Origin: CAVTQY01 sp963736975
GTDB taxonomy: Bacteria > Pseudomonadota > Alphaproteobacteria > Acetobacterales > Acetobacteraceae
Assembly: GCA_963736975.1 (NCBI GenBank)
Contig: CAVTQY010000001.1
Location: 1,426,001 to 1,490,000 of the forward strand
DNA: 64,000 nt
Direction of reading: 5' to 3'
Shown: positions 53,009 to 61,485 of the stretch, piece after piece
Layout of the letters: the number at the start of each line of letters is the position of its first letter
Position numbering within the stretch: the stretch's first letter is position 1
Position numbers and translations under genes: made by a program
Notes under the pieces: generated by a model
Told to the model about the DNA's origin: nothing
Database searches by the model: none
What the model saw: the letters and a program-made list of their open reading frames with translations, nothing else

Positions 53009-53506
53009 CTACTGCAGGGTGGGAGCGCCGCCACCGGGCGCCTGGGTCGGCACAGCGTTAGGGCTGAACTTGCCGATATTGCCCAGAAGCTGCTGCAGGA
53101 AGCTCGCCTCGGTCCCCGGCGACGGGGTGGTCCGCCCGACAATCGGCACGTTCAGCGCGTCCCGCTGGTTCAGTGTCTGCACATTCTGCAGCACGCCCTG
53201 GGTGTTGAAGTTCAGCACCACGACGTTTTGCCTGAGCACACCCTGCGTACCGGCAATCACCGGCCGTGTCATTTCGCTGATGTAGTACCAATTGTTGGTA
53301 TCGAACGTGCCCTTGGCCGTCGGCGAGCCAAGCAGCGAGGTGACGTCGGTCTCGGTGCTGGTGCCCGGAACGAGCTGTTTCAGCTCGTCGGCGTCCACGG
53401 CGTTACCCCGCACCTGGGCCGGCCGGACGAACAGGCTGCAGCCCCCGAGCGCGAGAAAGGCGGTAAACAGGGCGAACCAAACCGTTCGCTTGTGCCTCGA
53501 TCGCAT
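53009..53506 (-). CDS. bamE: Outer-membrane assembly lipoprotein BamE (SmpA/OmlA)
   Basis: 165 aa from ATG 53506. Lipobox LALGGC, then PGTSTETDVTSLLGSPTAKG and NNWYYISEMTRPVIAGTQG, the BamE fold. Part of the BAM complex that inserts beta-barrels. Divergent from the cytochrome-assembly chaperone gene, an arrangement conserved in alphaproteobacteria. Confidence 0.9.
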   Translation of the reverse strand: MRSRHKRTVWFALFTAFLALGGCSLFVRPAQVRGNAVDADELKQLVPGTSTETDVTSLLGSPTAKGTFDTNNWYYISEMTRPVIAGTQGVLRQNVVVLNFNTQGVLQNVQTLNQRDALNVPIVGRTTPSPGTEASFLQQLLGNIGKFSPNAVPTQAPGGGAPTLQ

Positions 53507-53617
53507 CCTGACGTTCCTCAACTGGCCGGAAGAGGCCGGCGCAGACGGCGCGGGGTTGTCATGCGGATGCGGCGTTGTCAATCAGAGTATCGTGATCACC
53601 CAAGGGATGTGAAACGC

Positions 53618-54157
53618 GTGTTTGGCCTAGGGCGCCGGCGACATGAGCGGGCGGGTTTCCGGCTCTACACCGCGGCGGTTGCGGCTGCCCGCGCCCCGTA
53701 CCTCTACGCGAAGCTTGGCGTGCCGGACACGCTGGATGGGCGATTCGACCTGGTCGGGTTGTTCGTCTTCACGCTGATCGACCGACTGCGACTCGCCCCC
53801 GAACCGGGCCCGGCATTGGCCCAGGCGGTGTTCGACGCCATGTTCAGCGACATGGACGTGACCTTGCGGGAGATGGGGGTCGGCGACCTCTCCGTAGGCA
53901 AGAAGGTGAAAGCGATGTGGGAGGCGTTCAACGGGCGGGTGCGCGCCTATGCCGCCGCTGTGGCGGCCGGCGACGGGCTCTCTCTCGAACTGGCGATCGC
54001 GCGCAATGTGTGGCGCGGTGCAGACCCGCCCGAAGGCGCCGCCGCCGCCCTCGCGCGCATGGCGCTGGCCGAACGGGCGCATCTGGAGCAGCAGCCCCTG
54101 TCGGCGCTGGCCCGTGGAGAGGTCGATTTCCTGCCGGCCGCCCAGGCGGCGCAATGA
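53618..54157 (+). CDS. Ubiquinol-cytochrome c chaperone family protein
   Basis: 179 aa from GTG 53618 (GTG 53609 possible, with AAGGG only 2 nt before it). YLYAKLGVPDTLDGRFDLVG, DMDVTLREMGVGDLSVGKKV and MWEAFNGRVRAYAAAVAAGD match the CBP3-type chaperone that helps assemble the bc1 complex. Overlaps the YceD gene (ATGA). Confidence 0.9.
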   Translation: MFGLGRRRHERAGFRLYTAAVAAARAPYLYAKLGVPDTLDGRFDLVGLFVFTLIDRLRLAPEPGPALAQAVFDAMFSDMDVTLREMGVGDLSVGKKVKAMWEAFNGRVRAYAAAVAAGDGLSLELAIARNVWRGADPPEGAAAALARMALAERAHLEQQPLSALARGEVDFLPAAQAAQ

Positions 54158-54624
54158 CACCCGAACTGCACCGGCCGATGGCGGTCGCCGGGATCGGTCC
54201 CGCCAGGCTCGAGACCGAGGTGGTCGCGACTCCGGCGGAATGCGCCGCGATTGCTGCCCGGCTGGAGGTGCCTGCAATCCTGGAGCTGACTTGCCGGTTC
54301 CGGCTTCGCCGGGTGGTGGGCGGGGTGGCCGTGAACGGTTGGCTGCGCTCGCGACTGGTGCGGACCTGCGTCGTCTCGCTGGAAGACTTCGAAGACACGG
54401 CCGAGGAAGAGTTCGCACTCCGATTCGTTCGCGCAGGCACCGAAAGCGAGGACATCGACCCGGAGGCGGAGGACGAAATTCCCTATATCGGCGGGGTGCT
54501 CGACCTCGGCGAGGCCGCGGTCCAGCAACTGGCGCTGGCGCTCGACCCCTATCCGCGCCGCCCGGACGCGGAGCTGCCTGTCGAAGCGACGGCGGAGTTT
54601 CCACCGCTGCCGTCGCGACACTGA
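54154..54624 (+). CDS. YceD/DUF177 family protein
   Basis: 156 aa. LELTCRFRLRRVVGGVAVNG, LVRTCVVSLEDFEDTAEEEF and DPEAEDEIPYIGGVLDLGEA are the DUF177 pattern. Nearly always upstream of rpmF-plsX-fabH; implicated in 23S rRNA accumulation. 148 bp separate it from rpmF, room for a promoter. Confidence 0.9.
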   Translation: MTPELHRPMAVAGIGPARLETEVVATPAECAAIAARLEVPAILELTCRFRLRRVVGGVAVNGWLRSRLVRTCVVSLEDFEDTAEEEFALRFVRAGTESEDIDPEAEDEIPYIGGVLDLGEAAVQQLALALDPYPRRPDAELPVEATAEFPPLPSRH

Positions 54625-54772
54625 AGCAACCGGCGGATGTCGGGAACCGCTCGCCTGTCGGTCTTGCGAGCAGCCAGTCGCTCTGCTAGACGGCGCGGCT
54701 CGCAATCTTGCCAGTGTGTGACAGCCCTTCGGGGCCGTTCGGGCGTCACCGAGACCGAAGAGGCGCAATTCC

Positions 54773-54976
54773 ATGGCCGTACCCAAGCGAAAGACCTCGC
54801 CATCCCGGCGCGGCATGCGGCGCAGTCACGAAGCGCTGCCGCACGAGGCACATGCCGAGTGTCCGAATTGCGGCGAACTGAAGCGCCCGCACCACGTCTG
54901 CAGCCATTGTGGCTATTACGACGGACGCGAGGTCCTCGCCGCGGGGAAGGCGCTGAAAGGCGCGGTTCGCGCCTGA
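54773..54976 (+). CDS. rpmF: 50S ribosomal protein bL32
   Basis: 67 aa: MAVPKRKTSPSRRGMRRSHE, and a zinc ribbon CPNCGELKRPHHVCSHC. Zinc-binding (C+) form. First of rpmF-plsX-fabH. Confidence 0.97.
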   Translation: MAVPKRKTSPSRRGMRRSHEALPHEAHAECPNCGELKRPHHVCSHCGYYDGREVLAAGKALKGAVRA

Positions 54977-55007
54977 AGCGTTCCTGCAGCGGGGAGGAGC
55001 TGCGGGC

Positions 55008-56076
55008 GTGACGGACGGTTTCACGCTGGCGATCGACGCCATGGGCGGCGACAAGGCACCGCGCATGGTGCTGGCCGGCCTGGAGCTCGCCGCGGAGCGA
55101 CATCCGGAGGCTCGCTTCCTGCTGGTCGGCGATGAAGCAAGAGTGGCGCCGCTGCTGAGGCGCCTGCGCCGCGCTGCCGCGGCATGCACGGTACGCCATG
55201 CGCCGGGGATCATCGGCAACGACATGAAGCCGACCGCGGCGCTGCGCATCCGCGACGCCTCCATGCGCGTCGCCATCGATGCGGTGGCGGCGGGAGAAGC
55301 CGCCGGCGTGGTCAGCGCGGGCAATACCGGGGCGCTGTTGGCGCTGGCCAAGATCGTCGTCAAGACGTTGCCGGGGATCGACCGCCCAGCGATGGCGGCG
55401 ATCGGTCCATCGGCGCGCGGTGACGTGGTGATGCTCGACCTCGGCGCCAACGTGACCTGCGATGCCCGCAACCTGGTGGAGTTTGCTGTCATGGGCGACG
55501 TGTTCGCCCGCACCGTGCTGGGGCTCACGGCGCCGAGTATCGGACTGCTCAATGTCGGCAGCGAGGAGCAGAAAGGCGACGAGCGCGTGCGGGAGGCCGC
55601 CGAGGTCCTGCGACAGAGCCCCATCGCCCCGCAGTTCCACGGCTTCGTCGAGGGCCACGACATTGCCGCCGGCACCACCGACGTGATCGTGACGGATGGT
55701 TTCACCGGCAACGTTGCGCTGAAGACCGGCGAAGGCACTCTGAAGCTGATCGGCGAGTTGCTGCGCCAGGTGTTCCGCTCGAAGTCTCGCTGCGCGGCTG
55801 GCCTATCTGCTGGCGCGGCCGGGGCTCGATCGGTTGCGCGAATGGCTCGACCCGCGGCGCTATAACGGCGCGGTGATGCTGGGGCTGAATGGTGTCGTGG
55901 TGAAGTCGCATGGTGGGACCGACGCCGAGGGCTTCGCCCATGCCGTGGATGTGGCGATGGACATGGTGGTGCACCGCTTCAACGACCGCATCCGCGAAGG
56001 GCTGGCCCGCGTTCCCGGGCGCGATGTCGAACCGACACCGGCCGGCGGCAGCGCGCGCCTGGCGACCGCCCGGTAG
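55008..56076 (+). pseudogene. plsX: Phosphate acyltransferase PlsX, frameshifted as sequenced
   Basis: Makes acyl-phosphate from acyl-ACP for phospholipid synthesis. MTDGFTLAIDAMGGDKAPRM, GVVSAGNTGALLALAKIV and VIVTDGFTGNVALKTGEGT are intact. At 55782-55783 (AA, expected A) the frame slips. Without the extra A, VFRSSLAARLAYLLARPGLD and NGAVMLGLNGVVVKSHGGTD follow and the gene ends at TAG 56074-56076, about 355 aa. A growth-critical gene in its intact operon: error in the consensus is likely. Confidence 0.92.
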
Positions 56077-56083
56077 GAGAAAC

Positions 56084-57052
56084 ATGCAGGTCCGTTCCAT
56101 CCTCGCCGGGGTCGGGGGCTATCTCCCTGAACGTGCGGTCAGCAACCAGGAGCTGGCGACGCGGCTGGAAACCTCGGATGCCTGGATCCGCACGCGCACC
56201 GGGATCGGCCAACGCCATATCGCCGCGCCCCACGAGACCTGCGTATTCATGGGCATCGAAGCGGCGAAGGCCGCGCTTCGCCATGCGGAAGCCGATGCTT
56301 CGGATGTGGATGCGATCATCCTGGCCACCAGCACGCCGGACCAGGCGTTTCCGGCGACGGCGCTGCGCGTACAGGCCGCGCTGGGCGTGACCCAGGGGTT
56401 CGGATTCGATCTTGCCGCGGCCTGCGCCGGGTTCATTTACGGTTTGTCGGTGGCCGATGCGATGATCCGCGCCGGCCAGGCGCGCGGCGCCCTGGTGATC
56501 GGCAGCGAGGTGTATTCGCGTATTCTCGACTGGAACGACCGCGGCACCTGCGTGCTGTTCGGCGATGGCGCCGGAGCGGTGTTCCTGCGCGCGGGCGAAG
56601 GCAGCGGTTCCGATCGCGGCGTGCTGTCCACCCATCTGCATGCGCAGGGGGCGCTCGGGGATATATTGTATGTGGATGGGGCGGTGGGCCGGCGCGACCG
56701 GCCGGGTACGCTGGTGATGAACGGCCGCGAGGTGTTTCGCCATGCCGTACTGCGCTTGGCCGAGGCGGTGGATGAGGCTCTGGCGGCGAACGGGCTCAAG
56801 CGGCAGGACGTGGATTGGCTGGTACCGCACCAGGCCAATCTGCGGATCATCGATGCAATGGGAAAGCGGCTTGGGCTGCCACCGGAACGGGTGGTGGTCA
56901 CGGTGGATCGCCATGCCAACACTTCGGCTGCCTCGGTTCCCCTGGCGCTGGCCGAGGCGGTGGCGGATGGGCGTATTGGTCGCGGCGATCTGGTGCTGAT
57001 GGAGGCGCTTGGCGGCGGACTGACCTGGGGCTCGGCGCTGGTGCGGATGTAG
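56084..57052 (+). CDS. fabH: Beta-ketoacyl-ACP synthase III
   Basis: 322 aa. Catalytic Cys in DLAAACAGFIYGLS, His in VPHQANLRI, Asn in RHANTSAASVPLAL. Condenses acetyl-CoA with malonyl-ACP to begin fatty-acid synthesis. AGGAG precedes ATG 56084; 7 nt after plsX. The ihfA gene that often follows in alphaproteobacteria is not present. Confidence 0.97.
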   Translation: MQVRSILAGVGGYLPERAVSNQELATRLETSDAWIRTRTGIGQRHIAAPHETCVFMGIEAAKAALRHAEADASDVDAIILATSTPDQAFPATALRVQAALGVTQGFGFDLAAACAGFIYGLSVADAMIRAGQARGALVIGSEVYSRILDWNDRGTCVLFGDGAGAVFLRAGEGSGSDRGVLSTHLHAQGALGDILYVDGAVGRRDRPGTLVMNGREVFRHAVLRLAEAVDEALAANGLKRQDVDWLVPHQANLRIIDAMGKRLGLPPERVVVTVDRHANTSAASVPLALAEAVADGRIGRGDLVLMEALGGGLTWGSALVRM

Positions 57053-57066
57053 CGGGTGGGGGCGAT

Positions 57067-57996
57067 TCAGAAGCCTACCCGGTCGCCGCCTTTGAGCTTC
57101 AGGATCTGGCGGGCCTCCTGCGGCGTGGCGATCTCCAGGCTCAGCTCTTCCAGGATGCGGCGAATCTTGGCCACCTGCTCGGCATTGGAGGTCGCGAACC
57201 TGCCGCGGCCGATATAGAGGCTGTCTTCCAGCCCGACACGCACATTGCCGCCCATGATGCCGGCCATGGTCGTGAACGCCATCTGGTGGCGCCCGGCCGC
57301 GAGCACCGACCAGACGTAAGCATCGCCGAACAGACGGTCGGCGGTTTCCTTCATGAACAGCAGATTGCGCGGCTCGGCCCCGATACCACCCAGGATCCCG
57401 AAGATCGTCTGCACAAACAACGGCGGCTCGACCGCCTTGCGATCGAGACAATAAGCCAGGTTGTAGAGATGGCCGACATCGTAGCACTCGAACTCGAAGC
57501 GCGTGCCGTGTGCGCGGCCCAGCCGTTGGACGATCCCCTCGATGTCGCGGAACGTGTTCCGGAAGATATGATCGTCGGTGCGTTCGAGATACGGTTTTTC
57601 CCAGTCGTGCTTCCAGGTTTTCACCCGGTCGCCGGCCCGGGAGATGTTGAAGTTCATGCTGCCCATGTTGAGGCTACACATCTCGGGTTTGGCTTGCAGC
57701 GGTGCTGCCAAGCGGTCGTCCAGGGTCATGGTCAGCCCGCCGCCGGTGGTGATGTTCACCACTGCGTCGGTGTTCTGTTTGATCACCGGCAGGAAGCGCA
57801 TGAACACCGCCGGATCGGGCGTCGGAGCGCCCGTTTCGGGGTCGCGTGCGTGCAGATGAATGATAGCCGCGCCCGCTTCCGCAGCATCGATCGCGGAGCG
57901 CGCGATCTGCTCCGGGGTGATCGGCAGGTGGTCCGACATACTGGGCGTGTGGATGGCGCCTGTCACGGCGCAACTGATGATCACCTTGTGCGGCAC
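57067..57996 (-). CDS. BKACE (beta-keto acid cleavage enzyme) family protein
   Basis: 309 aa TIM barrel. N-terminal VIISCAVTGAIHTPSMS, metal His-x-His in AAIIHLHARDPETGAPTP, and MGGNVRVGLEDSLYIGRGRF. Family members split a beta-keto acid with acetyl-CoA to give acetoacetate and a new CoA ester, as in lysine fermentation or carnitine use. Start is a GTG with GGGAGG upstream. Convergent with fabH. Confidence 0.9.
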   Translation of the reverse strand: MPHKVIISCAVTGAIHTPSMSDHLPITPEQIARSAIDAAEAGAAIIHLHARDPETGAPTPDPAVFMRFLPVIKQNTDAVVNITTGGGLTMTLDDRLAAPLQAKPEMCSLNMGSMNFNISRAGDRVKTWKHDWEKPYLERTDDHIFRNTFRDIEGIVQRLGRAHGTRFEFECYDVGHLYNLAYCLDRKAVEPPLFVQTIFGILGGIGAEPRNLLFMKETADRLFGDAYVWSVLAAGRHQMAFTTMAGIMGGNVRVGLEDSLYIGRGRFATSNAEQVAKIRRILEELSLEIATPQEARQILKLKGGDRVGF

Positions 57997-58026
57997 GGCG
58001 CTTCCTCCCTTGGATGATGAAGGGCG

Positions 58027-59949
58027 TTATGGGGCGGCACGGAGCTCGGCGGCGACGTCCACAAGATGCGGGCGTCCTTCGGGCGGACCGCTCGCCGCCT
58101 TCAGACAGGCCTCAACCGCCTGCTGCAGCGAGCTGACGTAGTGGTCCGCGCCCAGCTCCGAACGCAGCCGGTCGTCGCGCATGATCACGTCCTCGGCGGA
58201 CCATAGGCCCACCAGGATCGGCTGGGTCGGAAACCGCTGCCGCAACCGGCGCAGCAGGAAGCGCAGATGCGCCGGAGCGCCGGAGACCTCCAAATAGCAC
58301 AGGCAAACCATCGCCACGCCGCGTGGTTCCAGTTCCATGATCCGGACGCGCCCGACCGTATCATGCGGCACCGGCCGCGCACTGAGCCCGTGTTTCCCGA
58401 GAAGCTGGGCGAGCATCGACGCGGCCGCCTCATCCAGCGGACCACGGCCGGCAACGCACAGAATGACGTTTTCGAAAGCCTCGCGTCGCCGATCGGCCGG
58501 ACCGGGCGGAATGGCCAGCCCGCGTCCGTTGGCGGCCCGTGGATCGTCGGTGTGATCATGCAGGTCGGTGATCATCTCCTCCATCGCACGCTTGATACGG
58601 TCGATCTGCTCCTGGTCCAGCACACCGCGTGCTGCGTCACTGGCGGCGAGCTGCAGGCCGGGCAGCGCGACTTCGTCGTAATAGGCGGAGAGCGGCATCT
58701 CGCGCAGCAGCAGCTCGGCCTGTTCCTCTGCCTCGTCCGGGTCGCCGGCGAGCATCCGCTGATAGAAGCTCTCCACCGGGCTGAGCGCCGGCTGATCGCC
58801 CAACAGCACGTCGAGGAATTCCAGCCGCTTGAAGTGCCGACCCAGCACGACGAGGCAGAGCGTCAGCGGGGTGGACAGGATCAGGCCGATCGGTCCCCAG
58901 AGCCAGGTCCAGAAGATGACGGCGATCATCACTGCGGCCGGCGACAGTCCCGTGCTGCGGCCATACACCACCGGCTCGATCGCCTGACCGGTGATCAACT
59001 CGCAGACGATATAAAGCCCCGCCGTCCAAATCGCCCGTCCCCATCCGGGCGAGACTGCCGCAGCAAGCGCGACCGGAAACAGCGCCGCGATCGGCACGCC
59101 GATATAGGGCACAAAGCGCAGCAGTCCGGCGAGTATTCCCCACAGCACCGGGCTGGGAATGCCGATCACCGCGAGGCCGAAGCCGATCACGCAGCCGAAG
59201 CTGGTGTTCACGCATAGCTGGGCGAGGAAATACCGGCTGAGCCGCCTTGCCGCGTCGTCCATCGCGCCGGTCGTGCGGTGCAGGTCGCCGGAGCCGAACA
59301 GGCGGATCATCCGGTCGCGCAGGTCCTCCCGCTGCAGCAGGATGAACACCGTCACCAGCAGCACGATTACCGTGGTGGCGAGCGGACTGGCCACCGGCTC
59401 CAGGATGCTTTCGGCAAGCGACATCGCCGATGGCGGCGCTGGCTGGACCTGCACCGGCACGGGCTGCGGCCCAGAGTTCTGCGGCTTCTGCTCGGCCGGG
59501 GTCGGGAGGGTGGCGGTCTTGAGGCCGATGCGCTGGCTCAGGTTGGTGGCAAGATTGGTAAGCCGGCCGACGGTGAAATTGCGGAGCGAGTCGATCTTGT
59601 GCTCGATGGTGTATTGGTAGGCTGGAATTTCGCCCGCGAGCTCGGCGACCTGGGTGCCGATCAGGCCACCCAGCCCCAGGATCATCCCGAGCGCCAGCAC
59701 GACCGCACAGATCACGGATGGTACCCGGCCGAGATGGATCCGGCGCAGCAGGTTGACCAAGGGGGCGAGGAGGAAGCTAAGAAGAACGGCCAGGGTAATC
59801 GGGATCAGCACCTCGCGGGCGAGATAGAGGCAGGCGACGACAACGACACCGACCAGCAGCGTCATCAGCGAGGCGATGCCGGGCGTTTCCGGCGGCGTGA
59901 CCTGCGGCCCGGTTCGGTCCCGTTCGATGGCGGCCGGGGTCTCCGGCAT
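58027..59949 (-). CDS. AI-2E family transporter with C-terminal soluble extension
   Basis: 640 aa. Residues 1-370 form the AI-2E (TqsA/PerM) permease with about eight membrane helices (LVGVVVVACLYLAREVLIPI, PVLWGILAGLLRFVPYIGVP). Residues about 380-640 are soluble: a helical stretch (VESFYQRMLAGDPDEAEEQA) then an alpha/beta region VILCVAGRGPLDEAAASMLA that looks like a flavodoxin/B12-binding-like sandwich without the DxHxxG motif. Likely a small-molecule exporter, substrate unknown. GGAGG before ATG 59949. Confidence 0.88.
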   Translation of the reverse strand: MPETPAAIERDRTGPQVTPPETPGIASLMTLLVGVVVVACLYLAREVLIPITLAVLLSFLLAPLVNLLRRIHLGRVPSVICAVVLALGMILGLGGLIGTQVAELAGEIPAYQYTIEHKIDSLRNFTVGRLTNLATNLSQRIGLKTATLPTPAEQKPQNSGPQPVPVQVQPAPPSAMSLAESILEPVASPLATTVIVLLVTVFILLQREDLRDRMIRLFGSGDLHRTTGAMDDAARRLSRYFLAQLCVNTSFGCVIGFGLAVIGIPSPVLWGILAGLLRFVPYIGVPIAALFPVALAAAVSPGWGRAIWTAGLYIVCELITGQAIEPVVYGRSTGLSPAAVMIAVIFWTWLWGPIGLILSTPLTLCLVVLGRHFKRLEFLDVLLGDQPALSPVESFYQRMLAGDPDEAEEQAELLLREMPLSAYYDEVALPGLQLAASDAARGVLDQEQIDRIKRAMEEMITDLHDHTDDPRAANGRGLAIPPGPADRRREAFENVILCVAGRGPLDEAAASMLAQLLGKHGLSARPVPHDTVGRVRIMELEPRGVAMVCLCYLEVSGAPAHLRFLLRRLRQRFPTQPILVGLWSAEDVIMRDDRLRSELGADHYVSSLQQAVEACLKAASGPPEGRPHLVDVAAELRAAP

Positions 59950-60193
59950 CACTGACCTCCCTCTCGCGGCGTCGTCGGCAGTCGTGCTAAGGGTCCGTAG
60001 CCTGAGGCGGTTGCGGGACAAACTCAATGTTTCGTGCTGCGGCGGGGCGGCGCTGTCCCGGTGGGTCAGCCGGACAGGGTACAGGATTCCTGACCCGATC
60101 TCAGGGGTCGGTTTGCCTGCTGATCAGCTCGTCTCACGTTTCCAGATGTGTCCAGGTCCGCGCACCAGACAGGCTACCCGGGAGATGCTCCCG

Positions 60194-60598
60194 TCAGGAC
60201 TTCCTCAGCGACAGATGCACTCCGCATCTATCACTGCTCATGTCGGCTTCCAGATCTCCGCCAGTGATCTTTCCCTTTATGGCGACAACACGTGGTTTAT
60301 TGCGGCCTTGCAGCCAGGTAGCAGAGTTGTTGAATGTTCCATCCGGGGCCACGTTGACTCCCACAGTCACGTTAGCAGGGCTGCCCCACCTGCGCTCGAA
60401 ATGATTGTCCTGAATGATGATCATGGTGTTGCGGTCCATTCCCGAACATTCGGCTCTATTGTTGGAGCGCACCGTTGTCTGGCTACCTTTGTATGTCCCG
60501 TCGAACGAGCCGGCCGCGGCGGCGACCCCGACCGAAACCACCCCCATAGCTACGGCAATTGGCACGACCAAGCACGGATGGGTTCTCCTGCTGAACAC
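60194..60598 (-). CDS. Exported hypothetical protein
   Basis: 134 aa starting at a GTG. Signal-like MFSRRTHPCLVVPIAVAMGV then AAAAG, mature part GSFDGTYKGSQTTVRSNN and ending CGVHLSLRKS. Two Cys in the mature chain could form a disulfide. The fold looks like a small beta-sandwich; no family recognised. Confidence 0.65.
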   Translation of the reverse strand: MFSRRTHPCLVVPIAVAMGVVSVGVAAAAGSFDGTYKGSQTTVRSNNRAECSGMDRNTMIIIQDNHFERRWGSPANVTVGVNVAPDGTFNNSATWLQGRNKPRVVAIKGKITGGDLEADMSSDRCGVHLSLRKS

Positions 60599-60824
60599 GG
60601 CGCTCTGTCCCCCTCTGGTTCTGTACCGCTACACCGGGAAGGTTATCATCATTGGTCACGAACGCGAAGCCGCGGTACGTCCCCTGTTGGTCGATTCGCC
60701 TTTCCGGTGTCCCGCCACCAGGGATATTCCGATGCTTCTGTCGCCGGGGATGTGACCCACTTCACAGGTCCCCCGAGCATCGCGGTCCCATAAAGAGAAC
60801 TCTGTTCCAGAACGGAGCCCTGCC

Positions 60825-61175
60825 ATGACGGGACGTGTAGACGATCTCTCGGTCTATTTTTCGGCCGTGCAGGCTCTGCGAAACGATGATCCGTCGCTGC
60901 GGCGACCGGCAATATCGGTGCTGCTCGAGCTCTCTCAGCATTCCCAGGGACCGGTTCGCGCAGCCGCGGCACGGGTGCTGACGCGAGAATTTGGTCCCTA
61001 CGTAATAAGCGATGGCCTGTCAGGCTGCGCCGGATCCGCAGAGACCGTTTGCGCCTGTGAGGGCTACTGTCCCGCGTGTGTTTGGCTGTGGCGAGAGTCG
61101 CCGGGGAAGACGCTACGCCTTGAGGAATCCGTCGACAGCTGCTCGGGGCCGTGCACCGGCGATCCAATAGAGTAG
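60825..61175 (+). CDS. Hypothetical protein with HEAT-like N-terminus and Cys-rich tail
   Basis: 116 aa. MTGRVDDLSVYFSAVQALRN begins a helical stretch (RRPAISVLLELSQHSQGPVR) resembling one HEAT/armadillo-type repeat. The tail has Cys pairs (CACEGYCPAC). GGAG precedes the ATG. No known family; may be real or chance. Confidence 0.45.
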   Translation: MTGRVDDLSVYFSAVQALRNDDPSLRRPAISVLLELSQHSQGPVRAAAARVLTREFGPYVISDGLSGCAGSAETVCACEGYCPACVWLWRESPGKTLRLEESVDSCSGPCTGDPIE

Positions 61176-61235
61176 TCCGTTGGAAAACGCCGCTGCGAGC
61201 CGTTGTTAGCACCTATAGACGCTTACAGTGCCGCC

Positions 61236-61258
61236 GGGCACCAAGCGTGGCGGTGCCC
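61236..61258. other. Hairpin upstream of tRNA-Arg
   Basis: GGGCACC / GGTGCCC inverted repeat, 7 bp with a 9-nt loop, followed by a second smaller CCCGAG/CTCGGG hairpin. It may terminate upstream transcription before the tRNA gene; no T-run. Confidence 0.35.
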
Positions 61259-61307
61259 GTTGATGCCCCACCCGAGATTGGGTAGCCTCGGGCGCTATGA
61301 CTTTAAA

Positions 61308-61381
61308 GTCCCCGTAGCTCAGCCGGATAGAGCACAGGATTCCTAATCCTGGGGCCGTGGGTTCGAATCCCGCCGGGGACG
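61308..61381 (+). tRNA. tRNA-Arg (anticodon CCU)
   Basis: 74 nt cloverleaf. Acceptor GTCCCCG/CGGGGAC, D arm GCTC...GAGC, anticodon arm CAGGA-TTCCTAA-TCCTG with anticodon CCT, T arm GTGGG-TTCGAAT-CCCGC, discriminator G. CCA is not encoded. The integrase gene begins 104 nt downstream, so the 3' end of this gene is the likely integration site. Confidence 0.95.
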
Positions 61382-61485
61382 CTAAAACCAGATTTCTCCA
61401 CATTTTCAACGGCCTAGACGGATCGGCGGATCAGGGCATGTAGCGCAGCGTTACATCCGGTCGGCGGATAGGCTATACTGCTTCG

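Noticed and set aside
60649..61212. 187-codon - strand open frame
   Set aside because: Composition is Arg/Pro/Ser-rich without domain pattern and it is antisense to a better + strand candidate at 60825-61175.
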